From NCBI RefSeq assembly GCF_039524395.1, contig NZ_BAAAGO010000041.1: DNA of 64,000 nucleotides, one strand, 5' to 3'. The stretch is from Micropruina glycogenica (GTDB taxonomy: Bacteria > Actinomycetota > Actinomycetes > Propionibacteriales > Propionibacteriaceae). Under the pieces are notes generated by a model that saw only the letters and a list, made by a program, of their open reading frames with translations, was not told the DNA's origin and made no database searches. Made by a program: the position numbers and the translations under genes. Shown here piece after piece: positions 16,060-24,769 of the stretch; position 1 is the first letter of the stretch, and every line of letters begins with the position of its first letter.

Positions 16060-17055
16060 ATGAGCGGTGGCGATGCTGAGTGGAAGCGGTACGAGAAGCT
16101 TGCGGCGCAGATCGCCCGCGAGCTTCAGCCCGATGCCTCTGTGGCTTGGAACACCCGCATTCGCGGGGTTGTCAGCGGAATCTCTCGTCAGGTCGACGTC
16201 GAGATCAGGTGGCGGGCGCAGGATCGGGACATGCTGACGATCATCGACTGCAAGCATTGGTCGCGGCCCGCGGACGTGAATGCGGTCGGCGCCTTCGCCG
16301 AGCTCTCAAGAGACGTGGGGGCGACCCAAGGGATATTGATCTGCTCAGCCGGCTTCGCCGCTTCGGTGCATCAGTACGCGCGATCGCTCGGCGTGTCGCT
16401 GATGCTGATTCATGACGCCGAATCAGCCCTGTGGTCTCAACAACTCACAATCCCGATCCTCTGGACGGATCTGAGGCCTGAGGTTTCTTTCGGATTTCGT
16501 GCAGGCTTCAACGCGGGCGACCAGGTCAACATCAAGAGATTTCCGGTCGCGCGTCGAGAGGCGCCCGACGAAGACGTCGAGGTCGTGACCCTGTTCGAGC
16601 AGCTCTGGAACCAGGGGAACCTCCCGATGGAAGTCGGCGCGAAGTACCAGATTTCGGTCAACCCCGTACCTTGGGCGGTGGTTGCCGAACCCGGAGGGGC
16701 GAGGGCCCTGCGAGCTATGGATGAGCTCCGGATTGAGTATGGAGTCTTGCACCGAAGTTGGCTTGGGCAGTTCACTCCGTCGATTTGCCGCGGGCTTGTC
16801 GATGTATTGAATGGGAATGAGATTCTGATCTCTCATCTTCCTGAGAGTGAGATCCCACTGCTAAGAGATCCCGGCTGGGAGGAGATCGAGGACCCGAATC
16901 AAGTCGCGATATCACTCAGGGGCTCCTTCGCCACAAGCACCGGGTTTCAAGTCCGTGATCCGGAGCTAGGCGGCCTGAAGATTGAACGCGTCGGGGACTT
17001 GCTATCAGCCGACGACTCTGGACGTGCGATGTGGGCCGGAAGCGAGGGCGACTGA
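16060..17055 (+). CDS. Mrr-like restriction endonuclease domain protein
   Basis: 331 residues. The N-terminal 130 form a PD-(D/E)xK nuclease-like fold: Asp46 in QVDVEIRW, the D-x-K pair at 63-65 in IIDCKHW, and the Gln-Gly strand GATQGILICSAGF. That is the arrangement in Mrr/type IV restriction and related proteins. The C-terminal 200 residues match no family I recognise and may sense the target. ATG 16060 is chosen because it opens the conserved part; upstream in-frame starts only add repeat-flanking sequence. Codon use is less GC-biased than in the flanking modules, a sign of separate origin. It is the first gene of the probable defence island. Nuclease activity is predicted, not shown. Confidence 0.7.
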   Translation: MSGGDAEWKRYEKLAAQIARELQPDASVAWNTRIRGVVSGISRQVDVEIRWRAQDRDMLTIIDCKHWSRPADVNAVGAFAELSRDVGATQGILICSAGFAASVHQYARSLGVSLMLIHDAESALWSQQLTIPILWTDLRPEVSFGFRAGFNAGDQVNIKRFPVARREAPDEDVEVVTLFEQLWNQGNLPMEVGAKYQISVNPVPWAVVAEPGGARALRAMDELRIEYGVLHRSWLGQFTPSICRGLVDVLNGNEILISHLPESEIPLLRDPGWEEIEDPNQVAISLRGSFATSTGFQVRDPELGGLKIERVGDLLSADDSGRAMWAGSEGD

Positions 17056-17238
17056 TCGAGGAACTTCCCGCGCGTTGGCGGCGAGGGGCCCGTCCCCGCA
17101 GTCGAGTGAGCAGATTCGATCGCCGGCAAGACCGAGGGACGGTGGTCGGGACGCTTCAGCCGAATCGCCACTCCGCATCCCGGCGTGGACCATAGACTCC
17201 CAACGACATGTAAACCGCGTGAACGGGGTGTAGGCACC

Positions 17239-18579
17239 GTGGGAGTCATTGAGGACTTCGTGACCGAGTACGAAAGGCAGTTCGACTTCTGGGAAGCGGT
17301 GGCTACGACTGCTCGCGGCATCATGGAGGCGGAGCTGAGCAGCGCGGGTCTGCGGGCCATTGCCACAAGTCGCGCCAAGTCAATGGATCGACTGGAGCAG
17401 AAACTACGCGACCGGCACCGGCGCAGGCACTACCGATCTGCGCAGGAAATCAGCCAAGACATCGCCGATCTCGCCGGCGTGCGCGTCGCCCTCTACTTTC
17501 CGGGCCAGATGGAGGAGGCGGAGCGAGTCATCCGCGACACGTTCGATGTTCGTCACATGAGAGCCTTCCCTCAGCCGGAAGGGCTTGCCGACCCAGAGGG
17601 GATTGACAGTCATCAGTCTTTGACCAGAGAGGTCCAGCTTGACGAAGCCCGCAACCACCGACGGCGCTTCTCCGGCTACGGCGCCCGACACTTCCGTGTC
17701 CTCTTGCCTGCGCAGCACTTAAGTGCGGGTCAGGCACGCTATGCCTCAGCACTTGTAGAGATCCAGGTCGCGTCCGTGCTAATGCACGCCTGGTCCGAGG
17801 TCGAACACGACCTGGTGTACAAGCCACTTGAGGGCAGGCTGTCACCGTCGGAGTACGCGCTCCTGGACCAGCTGAACGGTCTGGTACTTGCCGGCGAGAT
17901 CGCTCTCGAGCAGCTTCAGCAAGCCGGGGACGCACGGATCGCCAACGCCGAATCCCCATTCCGCGACCACTACGAGCTCGCCGATTTCATCCGGAAGCGC
18001 CTGGCGGGGCTGGGGGTCGACCTTACCGATGCAAGCCTAGGCAGGACAGACGTCCTCTTCGACTATCTGGCTGAGCAGCACCTCGCGACGGCGTCCTCGG
18101 TGGGGCCGTATGTTGATGTCCTCGAGAAGGACTTCGAGCGCCGACCCGTCGCCGACCAGCTTGCCGACCTCATGCTGTCAGGCAGCAGAGAGCGGTACGG
18201 CGCGTACAGGAAGGCGATGTCCGCGGCACGCCATCCGGCGCGCCGATCGTCCACGATGGTTGGCACCAGCGAGGATGCAAGGCGTAAGCGCGCGGTTGGC
18301 GAGTTCGTAACCCAGTGGGTGCTGCTCGAGAGCCTCCTTCAAGAGATTGCAGAGCCGGAGGGCACGACCCACCCATCCTTCGCTGGACAACTTCGCACGC
18401 TACGTCAGCAAGGAGTGCTTTCGGCCGAACAGTTCATGGACCTGAACCTGCTGCGCGACCTGCGTAATCGCGTTGTTCACGGCAAGTCGCAGGACATTTC
18501 GCCGGAGCGGTTGCGGGACGCAGCAAGGCAAGTGCGAGATATGTTGGCGGACATCAGCGCCGGCCGCGGGGAGGTGTGA
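17239..18579 (+). CDS. RelA/SpoT-domain (alarmone synthetase-like) protein with C-terminal RNxxxH segment
   Basis: 446 residues. Residues 1 to about 225 form a RelA/SpoT nucleotide pyrophosphokinase domain: AKSMDRLEQKL, DLAGVRVALYFP, GYGARHFRVLL, then EIQVASVLMHAWSEVEHDLVYK, matching the classical EIQ...WA..EH..YK block. There is no HD hydrolase, TGS or ACT domain, so it resembles small alarmone synthetases and toxSAS/CapRel-type toxins. The last 120 residues are helical and contain RNRVVH at 409-414, the RNxxxH signature of HEPN ribonucleases. GTG 17239 has GGGGTG eight bases upstream; an earlier GTG at 17185 is less likely. It sits among nuclease and ATPase genes, suggesting anti-phage abortive infection. 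The domain boundary and the activity of each half are inference. Confidence 0.75.
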   Translation: MGVIEDFVTEYERQFDFWEAVATTARGIMEAELSSAGLRAIATSRAKSMDRLEQKLRDRHRRRHYRSAQEISQDIADLAGVRVALYFPGQMEEAERVIRDTFDVRHMRAFPQPEGLADPEGIDSHQSLTREVQLDEARNHRRRFSGYGARHFRVLLPAQHLSAGQARYASALVEIQVASVLMHAWSEVEHDLVYKPLEGRLSPSEYALLDQLNGLVLAGEIALEQLQQAGDARIANAESPFRDHYELADFIRKRLAGLGVDLTDASLGRTDVLFDYLAEQHLATASSVGPYVDVLEKDFERRPVADQLADLMLSGSRERYGAYRKAMSAARHPARRSSTMVGTSEDARRKRAVGEFVTQWVLLESLLQEIAEPEGTTHPSFAGQLRTLRQQGVLSAEQFMDLNLLRDLRNRVVHGKSQDISPERLRDAARQVRDMLADISAGRGEV

Positions 18580-18833
18580 GGGTGGCGAGGAGCGGCAGGT
18601 TGTAGCTACCGGATACCCCAACTGGCCCCACGTTGTCGAAGATTGTCGCACGTGCCAGACAATCAGGCCTTCCCCGGGCCGACTGCTCGGCAGGATCGCC
18701 CGTTCGGACGGCGGCAGATGCGCGCGTACGGGCTGAACTAGGTGTAGGAGACGGCGAGCGATCGAGTGAACTCCCTAGCCTCAATGGGTCCGCCTAAGTC
18801 ACTCTTGTATCTCCGAGAGAGGCGGGAGGGTCC

Positions 18834-19349
18834 ATGAGTGGTCCCCAGAGTCCCAGCCCGGATGCTCGGCCAAGCGGTGATGGGCTGCCTCGTCAGAATC
18901 GCCTCGCCAGTGTCGGCAATTCAGGTGAGCAGCTCACGGCGCATGTTCCTGGTGAAGAGATCCAGGTCGAGCAACTCGATCAGAATGTGAATCAGGTTGT
19001 CGTCCGAGTGACGCTCGACAAACTGCAAGGGCACTTGGAGAGCTTCCAGCGCGGGATTGAGGCCCGGTATCTCCTTCAGCGGCGGATATCGGAGTCGCTC
19101 GGCCTTCTCGGCATAGGTGTTGCACTTGTGGTCCCGCTCTTCACGGCAACATTCGTCCCAATCTGGGGACTGTCGGCAGACACTCTGAAGGGTGCCTGCG
19201 CGGTACTCGGCTTCGTCTTCCTCGCTGGCGCTTTGGTTCGGGTTGTACAGGCAGTCCACAGCCGGCTGGCGAAAATCCCGGACCACAACGGGGTAGATCA
19301 GACGGTCGAGGCGATCCGCTTCAAGCGGGACTTCCCGACATCCAGCTGA
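18834..19349 (+). CDS. Two-TM membrane protein
   Basis: 171 residues. About 85 soluble N-terminal residues include an acidic, possibly coiled stretch (EEIQVEQLDQNVNQVVVRVT). Two membrane helices follow near 90-112 and 120-140, then a cytoplasmic tail. It has an excellent GGGAGG Shine-Dalgarno. It follows the RelA/SpoT gene by 254 bp in the same direction. The layout (short 2-TM effector-like protein in a defence island) recalls membrane effectors of the SLATT/2-TM class, but I see no diagnostic motif. Function unknown. Confidence 0.68.
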   Translation: MSGPQSPSPDARPSGDGLPRQNRLASVGNSGEQLTAHVPGEEIQVEQLDQNVNQVVVRVTLDKLQGHLESFQRGIEARYLLQRRISESLGLLGIGVALVVPLFTATFVPIWGLSADTLKGACAVLGFVFLAGALVRVVQAVHSRLAKIPDHNGVDQTVEAIRFKRDFPTSS

Positions 19350-19573
19350 ACCCACGATCAGATTGGCCACAGCGGCATGATTGGATGGGTCCGGTGTCCG
19401 GGGCGCCCTGCGGGCCCGAGGTTGAGGGCTAGAACGGAGCGGACCACCGATTACCCTTCTCCCATCCGCTTGGTATCTAGCGGAGGAGGCGATCGGCCTT
19501 GAGATCCACCGGCGATTCGTGACTGTCCTAGACACTGGGCTGTGCAGTAGTCGTCCTACTCGGCCAAGGTCCT

Positions 19574-21295
19574 TCAACGGCAGTCGAGTTCAGCCAAGAG
19601 TGATGCCATCTCGCGAGGGATATCCTCAGCACGGTGTTCCAAGGCGAGCTTCCGGGACGACACCGTTCGGAGCTTGCGGGTCGCCAGGAGGCCATTCAGC
19701 GTAGACAGAAGCTCTTTTGCATTGACCCGGTACCACCGGAAGGACTGAATCTTCCAACGCTCATCGAAGTCCTTCTGTGCCCGCTCAATTACGGTGGCTA
19801 GATCCTCTGCTGACGGTGCGTCTCGGCGATGCTCGGCCGCGAACTGCGCGGCGGCGTGGTACCGCTGATTCTCCGCGCATTCGTCGAGCAACACTTCCAC
19901 CGCTGGCACGCTCGCACCGCTCACCCGTGAGATCACCTCGGGCGACAGGAGGTAGCTCTCGAGTTCCTTCTTCTCCCAGACGTGCACGTTAACGCCAGAG
20001 GCCTCTAGAGTGCTCACAAGTCGCGCCACCTGATTCTCAGAGTGGTAGTCGCGGTCAAGGATCACCGAAATGGTGACTGCACCCGGTAGGAGTTCCTTGG
20101 TGAGCCAGGCGAATGCGGGCACGTGATCCCATGACGAAAAACCGCCCAAGGGAATGATCGCCATGCCATCCTCTGTCGCGACGCGTTCGAGCCCGAGCTT
20201 CTGCGCAAGAATCCTCAGGATTCTGATGTCTTGGCCCTCGACGAATACCACGTTCGATGCCCTCAGTGCTTTTGCCAGTCGAAGGTTGAAACCCGACCCG
20301 ATCGCTTGGCTGAGTGTCTCGAGCTGCGCGTCCGAACTAGCTCGCCGCGCCGACGTCGTCGACTTGTCCACTAGCGCCACCAGTGCGGCGTCGACCTCCG
20401 CGGCGATCTCCGCAGAGTGGGTTGCCATGATCACCTGTTTGCCGCTCTGGTCGAGCAGCGCCACAAGGCGCCTCTGGAGGTCTGGGTGGAGGAACACCTC
20501 AGGCTCGTCGAGGACGAGAGTCGCGCAGTCCCGGGATCTGTACACGTGGTAAAGGACCTGCAACCAGACCTGCACGCCGTCGCCGGCCCAGATGAGTTCC
20601 TTCGGGACGCGACTTCCGGCCTCGTGATAGAACACATCAAGGTACGCACCCTCGTCGTAGCGAAGGGTCGGGCGTTCCAGCTCCATGCCGCTGATCCATG
20701 GCGCTGACCACTCGACGAAGTCTGGCCAGTCGCCTTGCCTGGCAACCTGGTAGAGCTGATTGCGAAAGTGTCGACTTGCCACGCGCGACTCCACGCTCGA
20801 CCTGACGTACTGCTCATCCCGGAGCGCTTCCGAGTGATCAACAGGGCTCAGAGGTGCAATGATCCCGAGACGGGGAAAGCATGTTCGTGCCTGTGTAGGG
20901 CTGGTGACTGGGTATCCATCACCACGCCGCAAGTAGAAGAACGGTTCCTCATCGGCGTCGCCATCCGGCCAAACGACGATCAGTTGGGAGCCGTTGTCCC
21001 AGGTGAGTTCAACGGTGGTCTCTTCCGACCCAAACTCGTGGCGCACGCTCTCTGCGAGCGCCGGGTAGTCCCGCAGGGTGGCTGGATAGCACTGATATGT
21101 CGCATCCCTGTGCTCACGGACCTGCGACGAGCGCCTGCTCCAGGCATGCCGAAGCAGCGTCTGGGACAGTCGGAGCGCCGTGAGCAGACTTGACTTCCCG
21201 GCATTGTTCGGCCCCATGAGATAAGCACCGCGGCGGAAACTGATCGAGTAACTCGAGAACGTGCGGTAGTTGCGCACCCTCAACGATTTCAGCAT
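19574..21295 (-). CDS. OLD-like AAA ATPase with TOPRIM nuclease domain
   Basis: 573 residues. The N-terminal ABC/SMC-type ATPase domain has Walker A GPNNAGKSS at 28-36, Walker B LVLDEPEVFLHPDLQ and the H-loop VIMATHSAEI. The C-terminal TOPRIM region has the Glu in VVFVEGQDI and the Asp pair in ISVILDRDYHS, as in OLD-family (overcoming lysogenization defect) nucleases. Class 1 OLD and GajA proteins have this order and are anti-phage effectors; no UvrD-like GajB partner is seen next to it, so a stand-alone OLD role fits better. It is transcribed toward the 2-TM protein gene. The family is clear; a defence role is inferred. Confidence 0.82.
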   Translation of the reverse strand: MLKSLRVRNYRTFSSYSISFRRGAYLMGPNNAGKSSLLTALRLSQTLLRHAWSRRSSQVREHRDATYQCYPATLRDYPALAESVRHEFGSEETTVELTWDNGSQLIVVWPDGDADEEPFFYLRRGDGYPVTSPTQARTCFPRLGIIAPLSPVDHSEALRDEQYVRSSVESRVASRHFRNQLYQVARQGDWPDFVEWSAPWISGMELERPTLRYDEGAYLDVFYHEAGSRVPKELIWAGDGVQVWLQVLYHVYRSRDCATLVLDEPEVFLHPDLQRRLVALLDQSGKQVIMATHSAEIAAEVDAALVALVDKSTTSARRASSDAQLETLSQAIGSGFNLRLAKALRASNVVFVEGQDIRILRILAQKLGLERVATEDGMAIIPLGGFSSWDHVPAFAWLTKELLPGAVTISVILDRDYHSENQVARLVSTLEASGVNVHVWEKKELESYLLSPEVISRVSGASVPAVEVLLDECAENQRYHAAAQFAAEHRRDAPSAEDLATVIERAQKDFDERWKIQSFRWYRVNAKELLSTLNGLLATRKLRTVSSRKLALEHRAEDIPREMASLLAELDCR

Positions 21296-21560
21296 GCAAG
21301 ATTCCTAAGACGGGTTCTATTCGGTTCTGCCCGAATCCTAGGTTCCTAGTCCCGTGCGGCGGGCCGGAACCTAGAGTACTCTGCCTCGGTGGGCTCCAGC
21401 CGTCGAACTCACACGCTTGAGGGCCGGCTCTGACAGCTCACCGGCGCCCAGCCGGTCGGTACGACTAACCGCGAACTCCGCGGCAGAACCGCGCGTTCCG
21501 GGATGCGCCGCGGGTGCGCAGATCTCGCCCTATGCTGCAAATCCAGCTGAAGGGACGGCC

Positions 21561-21790
21561 ATGGACGGCGGAGAACCGATTCGATCTGTGCTCTTTGTGG
21601 ACTTCGACAACATCTTCAGCGACTTGGGAAAGCTGAACCGGGATGCGGCTGAAGTCTTTGCCGATCAGCCGAATCTTTGGGTTGGCTGGCTAGAGAGCGG
21701 CATGGGTGGCCGAACCGGGCCAAGGCGCTTCCTAGTGAAGAACATGTATCAGAGCCCTGCCGCCTATGGAACGGCTCGCGCCCGGCTCGT
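21561..21790 (+). pseudogene. Truncated NYN-domain protein (N-terminal fragment)
   Basis: Starts at ATG 21561 with a GAAGGGA ribosome-binding site five bases upstream. It reads VLFVDFDNIFSDLGKLNRD, then WVGWLESG and RRFLVKNMYQSPAAYG. This is the first third of an NYN (PIN-like ribonuclease) domain with its first catalytic Asp cluster. The similarity stops near 21780; the frame stays open to 22127 but now reads the antisense of the following gene. The domain therefore lacks its later acidic residues and should be inactive. It appears cut by a recombination that joined it to the deoxyribosyltransferase-like fragment. Confidence 0.65.
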
Positions 21791-22039
21791 GGAATGGCCC
21801 ACATACCCGCCCGGGTTGACCACAAGGACCCGGTCGGCCAAGTCGATCTTCCGCAGATGGAGTTCACTCAGCGCGGCCTTCTGCTCATCGGTGACTTTCT
21901 TGCTTGGTTCACGATGGCTGAACATGCCTGGTGCGACGACGAGGACACCGGCAAGAGTCAGGTCGCCGTTCGCTGCGAGCATGTCGCCCGCGAACCGGGT
22001 CGAGCCGCAGATGCAGACAATCTCTGGGCGGTTGGGCAC
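21764..22039 (-). pseudogene. Nucleoside 2-deoxyribosyltransferase-like protein, C-terminally truncated
   Basis: Reads EIVCICGSTRF near the start, then VLVVAPGMFSH and ADRVLVVNPGGYVGHST. This is the Rossmann-like fold and ending seen in small deoxyribosyltransferase/YtoQ-like proteins, where VG.ST is normally followed by a C-terminal helix. Here that helix is missing: after GHSTSR the frame stops within six codons, exactly where the opposing NYN fragment begins. The start is uncertain (GTG 22039 is likely, ATG 22093 is possible). It overlaps the NYN fragment at their broken 3' ends. Confidence 0.6.
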
Positions 22040-22117
22040 GGAGGACCTTCGATCTCTTGGGCGCCTTCGCCCGAAGGCTATCCTGCCGTGCATTCATCGT
22101 CACGATCCAAGCCGGGA

Positions 22118-22178
22118 GCGGCATTGAGGGCGGTTGCGCTCGGGTGGCAGCCAGCCGAAAGGCTACCCTCGCCACCGC
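22118..22178 (+). repeat. Diverged copy of the REP-like repeat
   Basis: About 61 bases with the same order of blocks as the 59-bp units at 15667: GCGGCA, GAGGGCGGT, GCTCGGG, AGCCGAAAGGCTACCCTCGC and CACCGC. A shorter piece, CCGAAGGCTATCCTGCCG (22071-22088), lies just before it. The copies flank the truncated gene pair, so they may have taken part in the rearrangement. Confidence 0.65.
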
Positions 22179-22402
22179 GCCAAAGTCGGATGACCGGCGG
22201 CGCAGCACCGGGGCCCACTTACAGCCATTCTGGGACTTTCACGGGGCACCAGTGGGTCGCCTTACCGGTCGACCTGCCGCCCATTCGAGCGTGGCGATGT
22301 GCGGCGAAAGCCTGAGATGGGCGGAGGAGGTCCTGCAGCGTGTGGTGCGTTTCGATGCCTTCGTCGGCAAGTCGCGGGCAACCGGCATGTCGCGCGGCGG
22401 AC
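22179..22402. other. Intergenic region without recognised genes
   Basis: Follows the REP-like copy. The open frames are short, without ribosome-binding sites or family motifs. Nothing further seen. Confidence 0.5.
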
Positions 22403-24229
22403 CTACTCCGATTCCCGTGTTGGAACGGCCGGTTCGCGCCCTTCAGCTGCCTCTGGATCGTGTAGTGCGTTCCAGTACGGGATGAACACGAGCCTGAGCG
22501 TCAGCCACCAGAGGTAGACGCTGGCGCCGGATGAGAACACCGAGTCGCCGATCAGTCCGTGTGCGACTTCGTTGCGAAGGTTTGGGCCAATGGGCCCGCA
22601 GAGCAATGCGCGAAGTTCGAAGGCAAGATCCTCTCCGAAGATGTCGACGACCCGCTCGTTCTCCATGAGCGCGGACAGGCCAATCTCGTTCTCGTTGCCG
22701 TCGGCGCCGATCGCGCTCGTGCGCTCGCCGGCGTTCGCGAGGTGCAACCGCACAAGTGCCTCGATAGCGGGTACGAGGAGGTGCACCGCGGCTCCGAAGT
22801 CCCCGCTGTATCCGTAGTGGAGCCCTCGCGCAAAGATCCCTTCGTGCGTGCTCGGCACGATGGGGCTAGCGGCAGCAAGTGCCTGGAAGTGGCCGATGTG
22901 AAGCCGGTGATCGGTGGATAACTGTCTCCAACCCTTCGGGAGCACGATGCCCCCGAGAAGGTTGACCCGTAGCTGGAATTGCTGGATCATTTCTTCCCAA
23001 GTTGACGCCTTCTCGCCGAAAATCGTGGCGCCCTCGTCGGCAGGCGAGCGGTACACGGTGCGTCCGTCGGAACTCAACGTTCGCCGCCCGATCAGTGACA
23101 AGAGGGGGTGCTGCTGCTCGCGCTCCTCTGCTTCCGTCCTAGCTGCCGACAGGCTCGCGAAGGCTTGTATGCCGGCGAACCGCCGAAGCGACTCAACTGG
23201 ATCGTCGCTACGGATCGCGGCAAGCAACTCAGTGACATGGCGGCTGAGGTCGCCGCCTTCTGTTGTGAACACGTGCATCTGACCGACCGCCGCGGCGCCG
23301 CTCTCCCGGATTCGGCGCGCGAGTTCGGCTGGAAGGTCAGCCGCTCCGAGCCGCTCGCGGGCCGTGCGTGGCAACGTGCGAAGAACCTTGAGCGCCATCT
23401 CCAACTGGACGCACGCCCTGAGCGCTTCAGAAGCTTCGGCCTCTGCGACTAGTCGCTGAACTATGGCATATGTCGCGTCCTCGCTCGCCTCTGGATTGCC
23501 CGCACGCCGATACCACTCAGCTGCGACTTCCAGGGTGTCCTGAGCGACGATTGACTGGAGGCCTTCCGCATGAGCTGCGAGGTGCGCCGCGATCGCCCCG
23601 GCATGGTCGCGCCCAAGCCGATGGTCGCCCAGCATTCGGGCCGCGCGCACCGCGAGTACGCCGTCGGAGGATGTGGTTGCAGCTTCGACGAGTTGGCGCT
23701 CGATCTCCTGGAGTTGCGCCGACGCGACGCCACGAAAACGAACACCGACGGCAAGCCCGCGGTCCCACTGCTCCGCTGAGTGGGTCATCGCCTCACTGGT
23801 AACCCCATGGTCCGCCAGGGCCTGAAGCTGCGCTGCGTGCCAAGTCGCGCGACGCGCGGGTTCTCCAGCGATCGCGATGACGTCGAGGATGCGACTCCGA
23901 AGGATGAGGTTAGGGACGAGCTCCGCGACATCAGCCAACACCGCGATGTCCGCGTCCGTGAAGTCTGCAGGAATGGGACTCCTCCTATCGCCGAACGTAG
24001 CGAAAGGGCCGTACGGATTGGTCCAGTCGTTGCCGTTCGGCATGAACCACGCAACCGTCGCCAGCAGCCCCGACACGTACCGAACATCCTCGTCGACGTC
24101 AGCGTCATCGCTGATAGCCCGGAGAGGACTTCCCATAAGGAGGGTGCCCGCATCATCTTCAGCGAGCGCGGTCTCCAAGTCAGGGTGTCGCGCAGCGGCC
24201 TGCCAGCGGGAGTCGGGGGTCGCGGTCAT
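22403..24229 (-). CDS. DUF4209-type protein with RNxxxHG motif
   Basis: 608 residues, largely alpha-helical and soluble. The C-terminal 120 residues carry LVPAIEALVRLHLAN, then LALLCGP-like IGPNLRNEVAHGLIGD with RNEVAHG at 552-558, followed by a hydrophobic helix (VYLWWLTLRLVFIPY). RNxxxHG is the defining motif of DUF4209 and corresponds to the HEPN active-site pattern. The long N-terminal helical part could be a sensor. It is encoded alone on the minus strand inside the defence island. RNase activity and a defence role are inferences; the motif is directly visible. Confidence 0.72.
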   Translation of the reverse strand: MTATPDSRWQAAARHPDLETALAEDDAGTLLMGSPLRAISDDADVDEDVRYVSGLLATVAWFMPNGNDWTNPYGPFATFGDRRSPIPADFTDADIAVLADVAELVPNLILRSRILDVIAIAGEPARRATWHAAQLQALADHGVTSEAMTHSAEQWDRGLAVGVRFRGVASAQLQEIERQLVEAATTSSDGVLAVRAARMLGDHRLGRDHAGAIAAHLAAHAEGLQSIVAQDTLEVAAEWYRRAGNPEASEDATYAIVQRLVAEAEASEALRACVQLEMALKVLRTLPRTARERLGAADLPAELARRIRESGAAAVGQMHVFTTEGGDLSRHVTELLAAIRSDDPVESLRRFAGIQAFASLSAARTEAEEREQQHPLLSLIGRRTLSSDGRTVYRSPADEGATIFGEKASTWEEMIQQFQLRVNLLGGIVLPKGWRQLSTDHRLHIGHFQALAAASPIVPSTHEGIFARGLHYGYSGDFGAAVHLLVPAIEALVRLHLANAGERTSAIGADGNENEIGLSALMENERVVDIFGEDLAFELRALLCGPIGPNLRNEVAHGLIGDSVFSSGASVYLWWLTLRLVFIPYWNALHDPEAAEGREPAVPTRESE

Positions 24230-24769
24230 GAGTTCAGGTTATGGGTAATCGTTGACATTGGCTCAGCATTCTGTGTGAGAGAGAGGAGGTCCTATTGGAG
24301 AGGTCTTCTATCGGCCTATCGGGACGTCTGATGGACAGGTGTCCTACCCGAAAGGCGTGGCTCGCTCGTCGACCGACCAACGACTCCTTCCGTTCACCGG
24401 TGGCGCCAGACATCGCCTCTCAACCGACGTTCCCTACTGGGAAGGGTCCGACCCGCCCTGCGCCCGGCAATCCAGCACGAATGTGGATGGATGAGGTCGC
24501 GCACACGCCCCGGCCGGAGGTTATCGGCCGACCCGCGGCAGATGTTGCACAGAAGGGGCCAGCAGCGCCCTCGAATACTGCAGAGTTGGCTACACCGACG
24601 GGCTGGCCTGATGGCACCTGCACAAAGCAGGGTCGGCGATGTACTCCAGTCATCGGTCGTCCTCGGTGGATCGTGCGGTCTGCGCTAGGCACGGCCCGCG
24701 GCTTTAGCCATTTTGGGACGATTGCTCCTCGCACGACAGTTGGCCGGCCAGCGGTCCTACGATCCTCTC
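24230..24769. other. 540-base gap, nothing recognised
   Basis: Separates the divergent DUF4209 gene and the membrane/methyltransferase pair. One frame is open across 24295-24789 but its composition (Arg, Pro, Thr-rich, no GC third-position bias, no ribosome-binding site) argues against coding. No repeat or hairpin of note. Confidence 0.5.
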
